Assembly: GCF_013149275.1 (NCBI RefSeq)
Contig: NZ_JABGNA010000001.1
Span: 248,001 to 312,000 of the forward strand
Reading direction: 5' to 3'
Length of the DNA stretch: 64,000 nt
DNA from: Mucilaginibacter sp. SG564
GTDB lineage: Bacteria; Bacteroidota; Bacteroidia; Sphingobacteriales; Sphingobacteriaceae
Positions within the stretch are counted from its first letter, which is position 1. Each line of letters opens with the position of its first letter. The translations under genes and the position numbers were made by a program. Below are positions 1 through 8,458 of this stretch, piece by piece. The notes beneath the pieces are model-generated. The model ran no database searches. It worked only from the letters and a program-made list of their open reading frames with translations, and was not told the DNA's origin.

Positions 1-675
1 CAACAGGATATGCAAACCCTGCATAATACTGCCTTGCCCAAGGTACCTGAGCCCGAAAAATGGCAGTAAAAGTCCCCCTGCAAAAATACCGAGGCCAAGC
101 AGGGTATCCGAAATCGAGATAGCTTTTAACCCTCCCAGCAGTGCGTAAAGGCAGCCAACAGTACCCATTACCCAGATGAGTATCCAGATGGTTGTCCAGT
201 AATCGGTATGCCAGATCTCTGAAAAATGAAACAGCCCGTTAAAGGCAACCGCCCCGCTGTACAGTACTGACGGTAACAGGTTAATAATGTAGCTGATCAA
301 AAAAATAAAGGAAACCAGTTTTCCCATACCCTGGCCATATCTGGCTGTGAGATAATCGGGTGTGGTGGATATTCCCAGTTTAAGATACATAGGCATCAAA
401 AACTCCGAAACCAGCAGCATGGCCAGTACGGAGGTTATGCCCCAGGCCATTACCGACATGTTGTGGGTGTAGGTCAATTCGTTTTCGCCTATAATGGTGG
501 CCGTGTTGATATTGGTAAATAGCAAGCCGCCGCCTACCAGTAAAAAGCTCAAACTGCGGTCGGCCAGGAATAAACCATTCAGGGTGTTGAGTTTGCTTTT
601 TCTTGATTTATACCAGGATACCAAACCCACGATGCCGGTAAAAAAAAGAAAGCTGATAAAAATAACCCAATTCAC
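1..675 (-). CDS. Sodium:solute symporter family transporter (SSS), C-terminal part outside the window
   Basis: An open frame on the minus strand runs off the left edge for 225 codons without a stop. The translation is rich in hydrophobic helices and reads as the N-terminal half of an SSS-family symporter: a first helix at about residues 2-20, a conserved stretch around residues 38-60 (FLADRSLSFLLVGGGL), then DYLTARYGQGMGKLVS near residue 108 and further helices. It is an inner-membrane protein that probably couples sodium to import of a sugar or acid. The only sensible start is GTG at 675, just 11 nt after the stop of the GntR-type regulator gene. No good Shine-Dalgarno is visible. Regulator and transporter probably form one operon. 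The substrate cannot be named from this fragment. Confidence 0.85.
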   Translation of the reverse strand, partial: MNWVIFISFLFFTGIVGLVSWYKSRKSKLNTLNGLFLADRSLSFLLVGGGLLFTNINTATIIGENELTYTHNMSVMAWGITSVLAMLLVSEFLMPMYLKLGISTTPDYLTARYGQGMGKLVSFIFLISYIINLLPSVLYSGAVAFNGLFHFSEIWHTDYWTTIWILIWVMGTVGCLYALLGGLKAISISDTLLGLGIFAGGLLLPFFGLRYLGQGSIMQGLHILL

Positions 676-686
676 CTTTGTATGAT

Positions 687-1697
687 TTAAAGCGTATTCC
701 GTTCAAACAGGAGCATCGGTACCGTTAAACTGATTTTTTCTTTATTCAGTATAGCTTGCCCGGCCAGTTTACCCATGTTCGAAAAATCGGCAGAGAAAGT
801 AGTGATCCCGATGATCTCTTTAGCCGGCTCATCGTTGTGCGAAAGTATGCCCAGGTCTTTGCCCGGGATCAGTTTCTGACTGTTACAATCGCGCATGATC
901 TGCCATAGCGCAAAGTTGTCGAGGGTAAAATAAACTTTTCCCTTTTCAACGGTGCCTGGGGTGTATTCGTTGATGATGCGGCCCTTGATATTAAAATCTT
1001 TCAGGAATTTTTTGAACGATTTAACGATCTCTTTAGGGTCTAACGAACCGGGCGAGTGATAAAATATCATTTCATCAAACCGGCTTATTTTAGGCGCTAA
1101 TTGGGAGAATATTTTATAAGAAGATTGGCCGAATTCCTGGGTTATATGGTTAAAATCGCCTTCCAGTGGTTCATACCGGTCAAACATCAGGAGTTTATTA
1201 CGCGGGATAGCCTCCAGTAGTTCTTTGGTTTTGGAATGGGGGATAGGCGCAATCACGTACATGCCATACTTTCCTTTGATCTGGGTAAGGATGGTTTCAA
1301 ATATCTCGATATCACCGTGATGGAAATATGGATTTAAACGGATGTTTTGCCCCAATTCATGACGGAAATTGCGATAGAATTGCTCTTCAAAAGTATCCAG
1401 GTTATACATGAGGAGGGCCACATTTAAGGTTTGCTCCGTATTGCCGTTGCCTACAAAATACCCCAGCCTGTTTTTTGATTCAACTATACCCCTGCTGATC
1501 AGATCTTTATAACCTTTGATGATCGTTTCCCTCGAAAACCCCAATTCTTTGATCAACCTGTTTACCGATGGGAGCATTTCATCTTGCCCGATCACTTTTT
1601 CGTTAATGGCGTTGATGATTCCCTGCACAAAACGATCATGTTTGGAATAAGATGGTATATCTGTCAGTTTTTTTATCTCTTGAAAAATTCTATCCAT
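687..1697 (-). CDS. GntR-family transcriptional regulator with LacI-type sensor domain
   Basis: Residues 1-80 form a GntR winged helix-turn-helix (MLPSVNRLIKELGFSRETI, then the wing RGIVESKNRLGYFV). The remaining 250 residues resemble a periplasmic-binding-protein/LacI-type effector domain, as in AraR-like regulators, so a sugar-type effector is likely. I placed the start at ATG 1697 (MDRIF); a GTG two codons upstream (1703) is also open. The symporter gene follows 11 nt after the stop, and a SusC/SusD operon lies upstream on the same strand. By context the protein may control the symporter and the SusC/SusD pair; a tandem repeat in the susC leader is a candidate binding site. The target assignment is inference. 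Confidence 0.88.
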   Translation of the reverse strand: MDRIFQEIKKLTDIPSYSKHDRFVQGIINAINEKVIGQDEMLPSVNRLIKELGFSRETIIKGYKDLISRGIVESKNRLGYFVGNGNTEQTLNVALLMYNLDTFEEQFYRNFRHELGQNIRLNPYFHHGDIEIFETILTQIKGKYGMYVIAPIPHSKTKELLEAIPRNKLLMFDRYEPLEGDFNHITQEFGQSSYKIFSQLAPKISRFDEMIFYHSPGSLDPKEIVKSFKKFLKDFNIKGRIINEYTPGTVEKGKVYFTLDNFALWQIMRDCNSQKLIPGKDLGILSHNDEPAKEIIGITTFSADFSNMGKLAGQAILNKEKISLTVPMLLFERNTL

Positions 1698-1703
1698 TTT
1701 CAC

Positions 1704-1997
1704 TTGTAGATTTTAGACAAAGTAAGAAAAAAGGCAGCAAGCAGTTGCCCGTTTTCTTTATTAATTTGATTGCTTAGGTTTAAGTTTAGCTCATCTGAAA
1801 ACTTTTTAAACCTTTAATTTTAACACTTTTTTAGTCAAAAACTCGATAAAGACGCTTCTATTTTGGTAATTTAAGTAAGTTTCAATGCCACTTTAACACT
1901 TTTTAATACGTTTTTGAGGGGTTTTGAAAACTTTAAAAAGTATGAAGTACTTGACATTTAAAACGCTGGTTTTAGTCCTGTTTTGGACTTAACTAAA
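1704..1997. other. AT-rich intergenic region with a 13-bp direct repeat
   Basis: No open frame is supported here. The sequence TTTAACACTTTTT occurs at 1818-1830 and again, unchanged, at 1892-1904, 74 bp apart. The region must hold the promoter of the GntR-type regulator gene. I did not find a convincing TTTG/TAnnTTTG pair. Nothing else is visible. Confidence 0.5.
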
Positions 1998-2032
1998 CAG
2001 CCCGCTTCTCTTGTTAAAGGAGAACCGGGCTG
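1998..2032 (-). terminator. Intrinsic terminator of the SusC/SusD operon
   Basis: Two 13-nt arms (1998-2010 and 2020-2032) pair with one mismatch around a 9-nt loop. On the minus strand the hairpin is followed by a T-rich stretch. It lies about 70 nt after the susD stop, so it ends the susC-susD transcript and separates it from the regulator gene. Confidence 0.85.
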
Positions 2033-2104
2033 CCTGATTCATAAAACATACGAGATATTTGCCCGTGTTACAACTGAAGTCGTATGATAGATTATTACAT
2101 TAAA

Positions 2105-3727
2105 TCAATAGCCGGGGTTTTGCTTCAGGCTTTTATTCAGGTCAATCTCCGTTTGCGGAATTGGCCACAGATAATTTTTGGCAGCGTCAAACACGCGGGG
2201 CGTCCCCACTTTTATGGTTGTTCCCGGGGTTAAGGTAACCGTGCCGGTTGTTTGGTTAACCGTACCCAGTAAACTTCCGGTCACCTGTCCATTCATCACC
2301 TGCTGACCGATCTGCCAGCGTTGTATATCAAACCAGCGAAGACCTTCTACAGCCAGTTCTACTCTTCTTTCCCTGCGCAACAGGGTGCGAAGGCTTGCCT
2401 GATCGTTGTACTTTGACTGATCAACCACTGGCATATTTACGCCTGTTCTTGTCCGTACCGCGTTGATGTCATCATAAACCGAGGCATCTATTTTATTACT
2501 CTCGATTTTAGCTTCTGCATCCATGAGTTTTAATTCCGCGTAACGTATCAGGATCACGTCCATACCTACCTGGTCCATATTTGGGAAATCGGCAATTACC
2601 GGCGTGTATTTGCGCAGGCCATAAGCCGAAGGGCTGCAGTTGTTATCGCCCCAATGATCTAAAGTTTTCGGACTGCTCGAAATAGGATCATAGTAAAAGC
2701 CATAAGGCAATTTGCTACTGTATTGCGCGCCCGGATAAAAAACAGTTGCGCTAAGCCGTGGATCCCGGTTTTGATAAGGCTGTGCCGGGTTGTAACCCGA
2801 TGCCGGATCGTCAATAGTTTTACCATTGCTTGTTTCATAGGCATCAACCAAACTTTGGGTAGGGGCAATGGAATTATAACCACCCAATGAGTTGATGGTC
2901 ATGTTTCGGGCCCATCCAAAATTATTGTCGCTGGCTTTAAACTGCACATCCAGTATTACCTCCTGGTTATCTGCAAAAGGCTGACGGAACAGATTGACAT
3001 AGCTTGGGTATATGCTATAGGTAAAAGGAGCGGTCATCAGTTGCTGGCAGTCGGCTATACATTGTGTGTACATTTGGTTAAACAGCTCAATCCTTGCTTT
3101 TAAAGCGATGGCGGCACCACGGGTAACGCGCCCAACATCCGAACCAGAGTAGCTAACAGGCAGGTCGGGAGCTATCGCGGTAAGCTCTTTTAATATAAAT
3201 GTCACCACATCAGCTTTTGGTGTTTGTGTTACTTTATTGGCTTCATCAGTTGTCAGGTTATGCTCAACCAGTGGTACAGCTCCATACAATTGACTTAACG
3301 TAAAATACTCATAGGCTCTCAAAAAACGGGCTTCGGCTATTGTTCTGGCTTTGAGTGTGGCATCCATACTGGCACCGCCTACATTATCTAAAAACCAGTT
3401 GCAGGTTTGTATACAGCTGTAATTCCATTTGGTATACCCGGGATTGGTTGGTGTGGCAATACCGGCTGATAGGGCCAGCCAATTTTCCCATGGAAACTGG
3501 TCAAAGGTATTATCGGAATTGTTATCGGCAAAAACTCCGTAATAGCCATTATTACCGCCACCCCATTTTGAATAGCAGCCGTTGAGGGCTGCCAGTACGT
3601 CGCCAGATGATTTCCAGAGCACGGTATTGGTATACGAATCTAAAGGAGCCCTGTCGAGGAAATCTTTTTTACAGCCCGATGATGCCAGCGTGGCTAAAAT
3701 AATTAAGGTTATGAATAGATTTTTCAT
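2105..3727 (-). CDS. RagB/SusD family nutrient uptake outer membrane lipoprotein
   Basis: The 540-residue product starts with a lipoprotein signal peptide (lipobox ending ASSGC, Cys19) followed by KKDFLDRAPLD, the usual SusD N-terminus. TPR-like helices follow (AEARFLRAYEYF near residue 130), and the C-terminus has the typical ELAVEGLRWFDIQRW and YLWPIPQTEIDLN...QNPGY motifs. SusD proteins sit on the outer surface and act as the lid of the SusC channel. The gene follows susC with a 19-nt gap and is the last gene before a terminator. There is no enzyme gene in this operon, so the ligand cannot be inferred. Confidence 0.96.
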   Translation of the reverse strand: MKNLFITLIILATLASSGCKKDFLDRAPLDSYTNTVLWKSSGDVLAALNGCYSKWGGGNNGYYGVFADNNSDNTFDQFPWENWLALSAGIATPTNPGYTKWNYSCIQTCNWFLDNVGGASMDATLKARTIAEARFLRAYEYFTLSQLYGAVPLVEHNLTTDEANKVTQTPKADVVTFILKELTAIAPDLPVSYSGSDVGRVTRGAAIALKARIELFNQMYTQCIADCQQLMTAPFTYSIYPSYVNLFRQPFADNQEVILDVQFKASDNNFGWARNMTINSLGGYNSIAPTQSLVDAYETSNGKTIDDPASGYNPAQPYQNRDPRLSATVFYPGAQYSSKLPYGFYYDPISSSPKTLDHWGDNNCSPSAYGLRKYTPVIADFPNMDQVGMDVILIRYAELKLMDAEAKIESNKIDASVYDDINAVRTRTGVNMPVVDQSKYNDQASLRTLLRRERRVELAVEGLRWFDIQRWQIGQQVMNGQVTGSLLGTVNQTTGTVTLTPGTTIKVGTPRVFDAAKNYLWPIPQTEIDLNKSLKQNPGY

Positions 3728-3746
3728 TGAAGTATTTTTTTAATCA

Positions 3747-6700
3747 TTAAAATGTTACCTCGAGACCAAGGGTATTTGTTTTTAGCTGCGGGTATGATCC
3801 GTAAGCGTTGTTCCCTGTAGTGGTTTCGGGGTCAACCCATTTGTAAAAGCTGGTGAACGTGAGGATATTTTGCCCGCTGTAATAGATCTTAACACCTTTT
3901 ACACCCAGTTTGGCGAGAGTGTTAGCAGGCAGGGTATAGCTCACCAGTAAATTCTTTAATCGTAAATAAGAGGCATTGCGTACCCAAAAAGATGATACAA
4001 AGCTTTGCGGATTGTTTTGTGTATAGGTTGACCACAAGCGCGGGAATGTAGCCGAGGTATTGGTTGGTGTCCAGGCATCAAGCAGGGCAGTGGTAGGGTT
4101 ACCAATGTTGGCTTGTTGTAATGAACCCAGTTCAAAACCCTGAACATAGTTCTTCACACCCAATGCTCCCTGGAAAAAGCCGCTCACGTTAAATCCTTTC
4201 CAGCCTGCACCCAGTGTAAAACCAAAGGTAGTTTTAGGGAAAGGCGAACCCAGGTACACACGGTCATTACCATCAATAACACCATCGGGTTTGCCATTGG
4301 GGCCGCTGATGTCTTTGTACATCAAATCGCCGGGGCCAATAACACCGCCGCTTTGTTTGGCGTGGTCAGTTACCTGTTGTTGTGTCTGGAAAATACCTTC
4401 TACCTGGTATCCGTAAAATGCCTGGAGCGGATAACCCACCACTCTTCCGCTGGAAATGGAGCCGGTACCTGCCAGATCAGTAATTTTATTAGTGATGAAT
4501 GAAGCGTTAACAGCGATATTATAAGATACATTACCGATCTTGTTTCTGTACGCGGCGCTGAATTCCCAGCCCGAATTACGCACGGCACCGGCGTTTTGAT
4601 AAGGTGTTGAAAAACCATAAACATTACTGGCCGGTAATTGCAATAATATATCGTTGGTGTTTTTTACAAAATAGTCGGCTGTAAAAGTCAAATTGCTATT
4701 CAATAGCTCCATATCCAAACCTACATCGGTAGTAGTTGTTTTTTCCCAGGTAATGTTTGGATTGGCGCCGTTGTTTAGCGCTATACCAGGCGCAAGAGTT
4801 TGATTAAAGGAATAATTTTGCCCGCTCGATATAACCAAAATTCCGGGATATGCAGCCGGGATATTGAGGCCGCCCGGAGAGCCCAGCGTTTGATTACCTA
4901 ACTTACCCCAGGAACCCCGCAGTTTAAGCATAGGAATGGCATTTGATAAAGAGCTGAAAAAGGCCTCTTTCGAAATGTTCCAGCCGGCAGAAAAGGATGG
5001 ATAAAGCCCCCATCGCTGGCCTTGTATGAACCTTGATGAACCATCATCACGCAGGTTGGCCTCAAACAGATATTTGTCATCATAGGCGTACCGGGCACGG
5101 CCAAAATAGGATAACAGCGCCAACTGACTGGAAGTACCGCCGTTTTGCTGCCCCAATGACGGTGCCGCGTTTATTTCTGACAGGGAACTGTTGAGGAAAT
5201 TTTGCCTGTAAGCATACAGATACCGGTACGTAGTTAACTCCTGCGAGCTACCGGCCAATATGTTGATGCTATGTTTGCCAAAATGCCTGTCGTACTCCAG
5301 TAATGCCTGCAGATTATAGTAATTATTGGTAGAATTGGCATTGGCTATTGAACTTTGACTTATAGTTGTTAAAACTGTAGTTGGGTTCTTGGGATCATAA
5401 TAAGTATCGGCGGGTTTAAACTCCTGCGAAGGATTTGCATTGTACCTGTAAGCGAATGACGGTTTAAAATGCAGCCCTTTGATTGGTTCCCAATCAGCTC
5501 CCGCATTGCCTGTGAAAAGAGAGTTCTGGTTGTTATTATAGCCTGGTGAATTAAGCCAGGAGATGGGGTTGCCAAAAGAAAGATAATTGTAAACACCATT
5601 TTTATATTGATTTACCACCGTGCTGCTCATAGCGGCCGTTGTACCAATAATACCTCCTATATCTCCACCGCCCAAACCGTCCGGGGCTTCCGTAGGGGCA
5701 TATAAAAATGAAAGGTTTGCGTTTACACTAAAGTTTTTAGTGATGGCCGAGTTGATATTCATTCGGGTAGAATATCTTTTATAATTTGATTTTTGTATGA
5801 TACCGTCCTGTTGAAAATACCCCAATGAAAAAGCATATTGGGTTTTATCATCACCGCCGCTGACATTAACAGCATGATTTTGCTGAAAACCGCTTCCCTT
5901 ATATAAAAAGCTCTGCCAATCAGTATTGGGATGCGTATCCGGGTCGGTTTGATTTTTGAACAAAGTGATGTCATTGTCTGTCCAGTATGGAGCCTGACCT
6001 TCGTTTGCTAATGCCTGGTTGTATAAAGTAGCAGCCTGCCATGAAGGTAAAAAATCGGGCAGATGGGTTGGCTTTTGCTTGCCCGCATAGCCGGTATAGT
6101 TTATCTGCATTTTGCCGCTTTTACCACGTTTGGTAGTTATCAGTATCACTCCGTTGGCAGCCCGTGATCCATATATCGCCGCCGAAGCCGCATCTTTCAA
6201 CACAGAAACCGATTGTACATCATTTGGGTTTACGTCTGACAGATTGCCGATGATACCATCAATCACCACCATGGGATTGCTGTTGTTCAATGTACCAATG
6301 CCACGCACATTAATGGCACCTGTTGAGCCGGGCTGGCCACCTGTGGTGGTAACAGTAACTCCGGCCATGGTGCCCTGTAAGGCATCATTCAGGTTGGTAA
6401 CCGGCCGGTCCTGAAGCTCTTTAGCGCCAATTGCCGCTACAGAACCTGTAAGGTTTGCTTTTCTTTGAGTTCCGTAAGCTACCACTACTACCTCGCTAAG
6501 GTTTCTGGTTTTTTTATCCGGCGTCATCGTTACATTTCCGTCCCAACTGGCGGTAACCTTCACTGTTGTTTTTTCATAACCCAAAAAGGAGAACACCAGG
6601 GTGGCATTTTCGGGCGCGTTGATTTTGTATGCCCCATTAACATCGGTGGTTGTGCCTTGCTGGGTGCCGGCAAGGCTCACGCTGACAGCTGGCATAGGCA

Positions 6701-6827
6701 AGCCCTGCTCATCTTTAACGCGACCCGAAATGGTTTTAACTTGTTGGGAAAAAGATTGTTGAACGCTTAGCAGTAACATACAGCAAAGCATAACAAGTCC
6801 CAGGGTTTTAGGTACTTTTCTTCTCAT
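3747..6827 (-). CDS. SusC/RagA family TonB-linked outer membrane transporter (no STN domain)
   Basis: The 1026-residue product has a signal peptide (cut near residue 27, SFSQ), a carboxypeptidase-regulatory-like beta domain at about 32-110, a TonB-box-like stretch (LSEVVVVAYGTQ), a plug at about 115-235 (ALQGTMAGVTV, VLKDAASAAIYGSRAANGVILITTK) and a 22-strand barrel ending in a Phe-terminated strand (TLGLEVTF). It lacks the N-terminal STN domain of the FecR-linked paralogues in this window, so it should not be under FecI/FecR signalling. It is followed by susD, has a recognisable promoter and carries a tandem repeat in its leader. GntR-type control is plausible. Confidence 0.96.
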   Translation of the reverse strand: MRRKVPKTLGLVMLCCMLLLSVQQSFSQQVKTISGRVKDEQGLPMPAVSVSLAGTQQGTTTDVNGAYKINAPENATLVFSFLGYEKTTVKVTASWDGNVTMTPDKKTRNLSEVVVVAYGTQRKANLTGSVAAIGAKELQDRPVTNLNDALQGTMAGVTVTTTGGQPGSTGAINVRGIGTLNNSNPMVVIDGIIGNLSDVNPNDVQSVSVLKDAASAAIYGSRAANGVILITTKRGKSGKMQINYTGYAGKQKPTHLPDFLPSWQAATLYNQALANEGQAPYWTDNDITLFKNQTDPDTHPNTDWQSFLYKGSGFQQNHAVNVSGGDDKTQYAFSLGYFQQDGIIQKSNYKRYSTRMNINSAITKNFSVNANLSFLYAPTEAPDGLGGGDIGGIIGTTAAMSSTVVNQYKNGVYNYLSFGNPISWLNSPGYNNNQNSLFTGNAGADWEPIKGLHFKPSFAYRYNANPSQEFKPADTYYDPKNPTTVLTTISQSSIANANSTNNYYNLQALLEYDRHFGKHSINILAGSSQELTTYRYLYAYRQNFLNSSLSEINAAPSLGQQNGGTSSQLALLSYFGRARYAYDDKYLFEANLRDDGSSRFIQGQRWGLYPSFSAGWNISKEAFFSSLSNAIPMLKLRGSWGKLGNQTLGSPGGLNIPAAYPGILVISSGQNYSFNQTLAPGIALNNGANPNITWEKTTTTDVGLDMELLNSNLTFTADYFVKNTNDILLQLPASNVYGFSTPYQNAGAVRNSGWEFSAAYRNKIGNVSYNIAVNASFITNKITDLAGTGSISSGRVVGYPLQAFYGYQVEGIFQTQQQVTDHAKQSGGVIGPGDLMYKDISGPNGKPDGVIDGNDRVYLGSPFPKTTFGFTLGAGWKGFNVSGFFQGALGVKNYVQGFELGSLQQANIGNPTTALLDAWTPTNTSATFPRLWSTYTQNNPQSFVSSFWVRNASYLRLKNLLVSYTLPANTLAKLGVKGVKIYYSGQNILTFTSFYKWVDPETTTGNNAYGSYPQLKTNTLGLEVTF

Positions 6828-6844
6828 AATCGATTTAAATTAAT

Positions 6845-6864
6845 TGGTCTATTCTGGTCTATTC
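6845..6864. promoter_or_regulatory. Tandem 10-bp repeat in the susC leader, candidate operator
   Basis: TGGTCTATTC occurs twice in direct succession (6845-6854 and 6855-6864), one helical turn apart. It lies between the predicted -7 box (6871-6878) and the susC start codon (6827), a position suited to a repressor. TGGTCTA is a known half-site for some GntR-family (HutC/NagR-type) regulators. Linking it to the regulator at 687-1697 is inference. Confidence 0.45.
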
Positions 6865-6870
6865 TAAAAA

Positions 6871-6901
6871 TAAAAGTAGTAACTTTTTGAATACAAACAA
6901 A
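6871..6901 (-). promoter_or_regulatory. Bacteroidota-type promoter of the susC-susD operon
   Basis: Read on the minus strand, TTTG (6901-6898) is followed after exactly 19 bp by TACTTTTA (6878-6871). The Bacteroidota primary-sigma consensus is TTTG, 19-21 bp, TAnnTTTG; only the last base of the -7 box differs. The box lies about 45 bp upstream of the susC start. Confidence 0.65.
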
Positions 6902-7107
6902 TTTATTTTTACATAACAGGGAGTTGCATTGGACTTTATGGCCGAAATAGCGCCAGGAAGCAAGGATTGAAGTATATAAAAAAAGAAGGGAGAGGGGCAA
7001 ATAGCAAATTCTCCCTATAGATAGAAAGGAGGGTTATGAAAATTGCAAATAAGGAATAGGGGTAACCTATCTCCGGCAGGTAATGCTATTATTTAAGGGG
7101 TTTTGTA

Positions 7108-7244
7108 AACCCCATCGGGGTTGAAGCTTTGTAGAAAAAAGCCGATTCCTATTCAGTGCCGTAGGTACTGTACTCAAGTTGCACACCTACGGCATGCACA
7201 ATGCTTATTATTTGTTTGCTACAAAGCTTTTACTCCTACGGAGT
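7108..7244. repeat. Nested palindromic intergenic repeat element
   Basis: The intergenic region holds several inverted repeats nested in each other. AAGCTTTGTAG (7124-7134) pairs with CTACAAAGCTT (7219-7229). Inside it GTGCCGTAGGT (7156-7166) pairs with ACCTACGGCA (7185-7194) followed by TGCAC. Small palindromes flank the element on both sides (AACCCCATCGGGGTT at 7108-7122, ACTCCTACGGAGT at 7232-7244). It contains no gene. The symmetry suggests a REP/MITE-like dispersed element. No second copy is present in this window. Confidence 0.6.
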
Positions 7245-7378
7245 ATGCTTAATTTAATGACATTGTCTCGTGCACGGGGAAAATTACTATACCTTTTTAA
7301 TGAGTGTCGCTGAATTGGCACCAAATTATGCTAATGAATATTATTATGCTAAATGACAGCCGCTTAAACTATTTGTAT

Positions 7379-8041
7379 TTAACCCGAAATGGCTAGTAAA
7401 TAATCCAGATCCGGGTGAGCAGTACGGTAGGGTTTGCCTGCCAAACGGATCTGCTGCCCTTCACTAATGCCCTGTAACTTTACCGTTTGGTGCAGGGCAA
7501 TGGCTCCGTCATCGATCAGCAATTGGTACGCATCCTCAGAAATGATCATATCGTTGTTCAGCTCTTTAGTTTTAGCCTGAAGCCTTGACGCGATGTTAAC
7601 TGGTAAACCCATAACAGATAATTGTGGTGCATTATCCAGGCCATACTCGCCTATAAATACTTTTCCGGCATGTAGTCCCACTCCAATTTGTAATGGCCCA
7701 CCATAATAGGGTTCAGCGTAAGCATCGTTAAACAGGGTAACCGTTTGAAACATTACTTTAGAGGCCTGGTAGGCATTATTTACCGATTCTTTTAACCCTG
7801 TTTGTAAGCCAAACACGGCGTATAAGCTATCACCGGCAATTTCAACCACTTTACCCTCAAATTTTTTGACAATCTGATTAAAAGCCGTGAATAAACGACG
7901 AACCACCTGTATAACGGTTTGGCCTGGCTGTGCTTCCAATAAACCGGTAAAGTTCCGGATATCCAGAAATAAGATAGCCAGTTCCCGCTCCTGGTCTGGC
8001 GGGCCAAGGGTTGGGTTTAGTATAAGGTGATTATTTTCCAT
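7379..8041 (-). CDS. Stand-alone class III nucleotide cyclase domain protein
   Basis: The 220-residue cytoplasmic protein is a single cyclase homology domain with a short C-terminal tail. The metal-binding aspartates are present (FLD27 and AGD71), as are the transition-state residues N149 and R153 in LPVNIASRL. The purine-specifying positions are unusual: at the Lys of adenylate cyclases there is Glu67 (VVEIAGD), as in guanylate cyclases, and at the Asp/Thr position there is Ser142 (QLSVMG). Catalytic activity as a homodimer is likely, but cAMP as product is not certain. No sensor domain is fused. The gene stands alone, with a repeat element downstream and a 417-bp gap upstream. Confidence 0.88.
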   Translation of the reverse strand: MENNHLILNPTLGPPDQERELAILFLDIRNFTGLLEAQPGQTVIQVVRRLFTAFNQIVKKFEGKVVEIAGDSLYAVFGLQTGLKESVNNAYQASKVMFQTVTLFNDAYAEPYYGGPLQIGVGLHAGKVFIGEYGLDNAPQLSVMGLPVNIASRLQAKTKELNNDMIISEDAYQLLIDDGAIALHQTVKLQGISEGQQIRLAGKPYRTAHPDLDYLLAISG

Positions 8042-8458
8042 AATAGTACGACGATTAAGCGTTTAAAACATTTTAAGCAATTATAAAATATGACCAGTTT
8101 GATAATGTAGCAAAACTATTACCTCGACATTGTTGTAACCAGTTAAAAACGGGGAAGCGGGTTGGTTACTCGGTAAACGCCCTGTTATGAGCGGTAAACT
8201 TTATAGGAACACCAAGAGTGTTGATGGTTTATTATATAAGAGGGGCTATATTTTATTGATTCAGGTTATGGTATGAAAATAGGGGTTTACAAACTTGTAG
8301 ATGTATTGTAGACGCTTGCCTGTAGACGAGTAGACGCTTTGTAGCATGTTATAATTAGATATTCTGCTGTAGTTGTTTGCAATTTTGTAGAAGTAGTAAT
8401 TGCCGAATTAGCAATAACAAATCGGTATATTTTCCACTTTATACTCAATTAAAATCAT
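8042..8458. other. Divergent intergenic region upstream of the cyclase and TPR genes
   Basis: This 417-bp gap lies between the divergently read cyclase and TPR genes and must contain both promoters. I see no supported open frame. GTAGACG occurs three times within 27 bp (8308, 8322, 8330). No clean -33/-7 pair could be placed. Confidence 0.4.

Noticed and set aside
8308..8340. Three GTAGACG units within 33 bp upstream of the TPR gene
   Set aside because: Spacing is irregular (14 and 8 bp), and the match is too short to call an operator or a CRISPR-like repeat.
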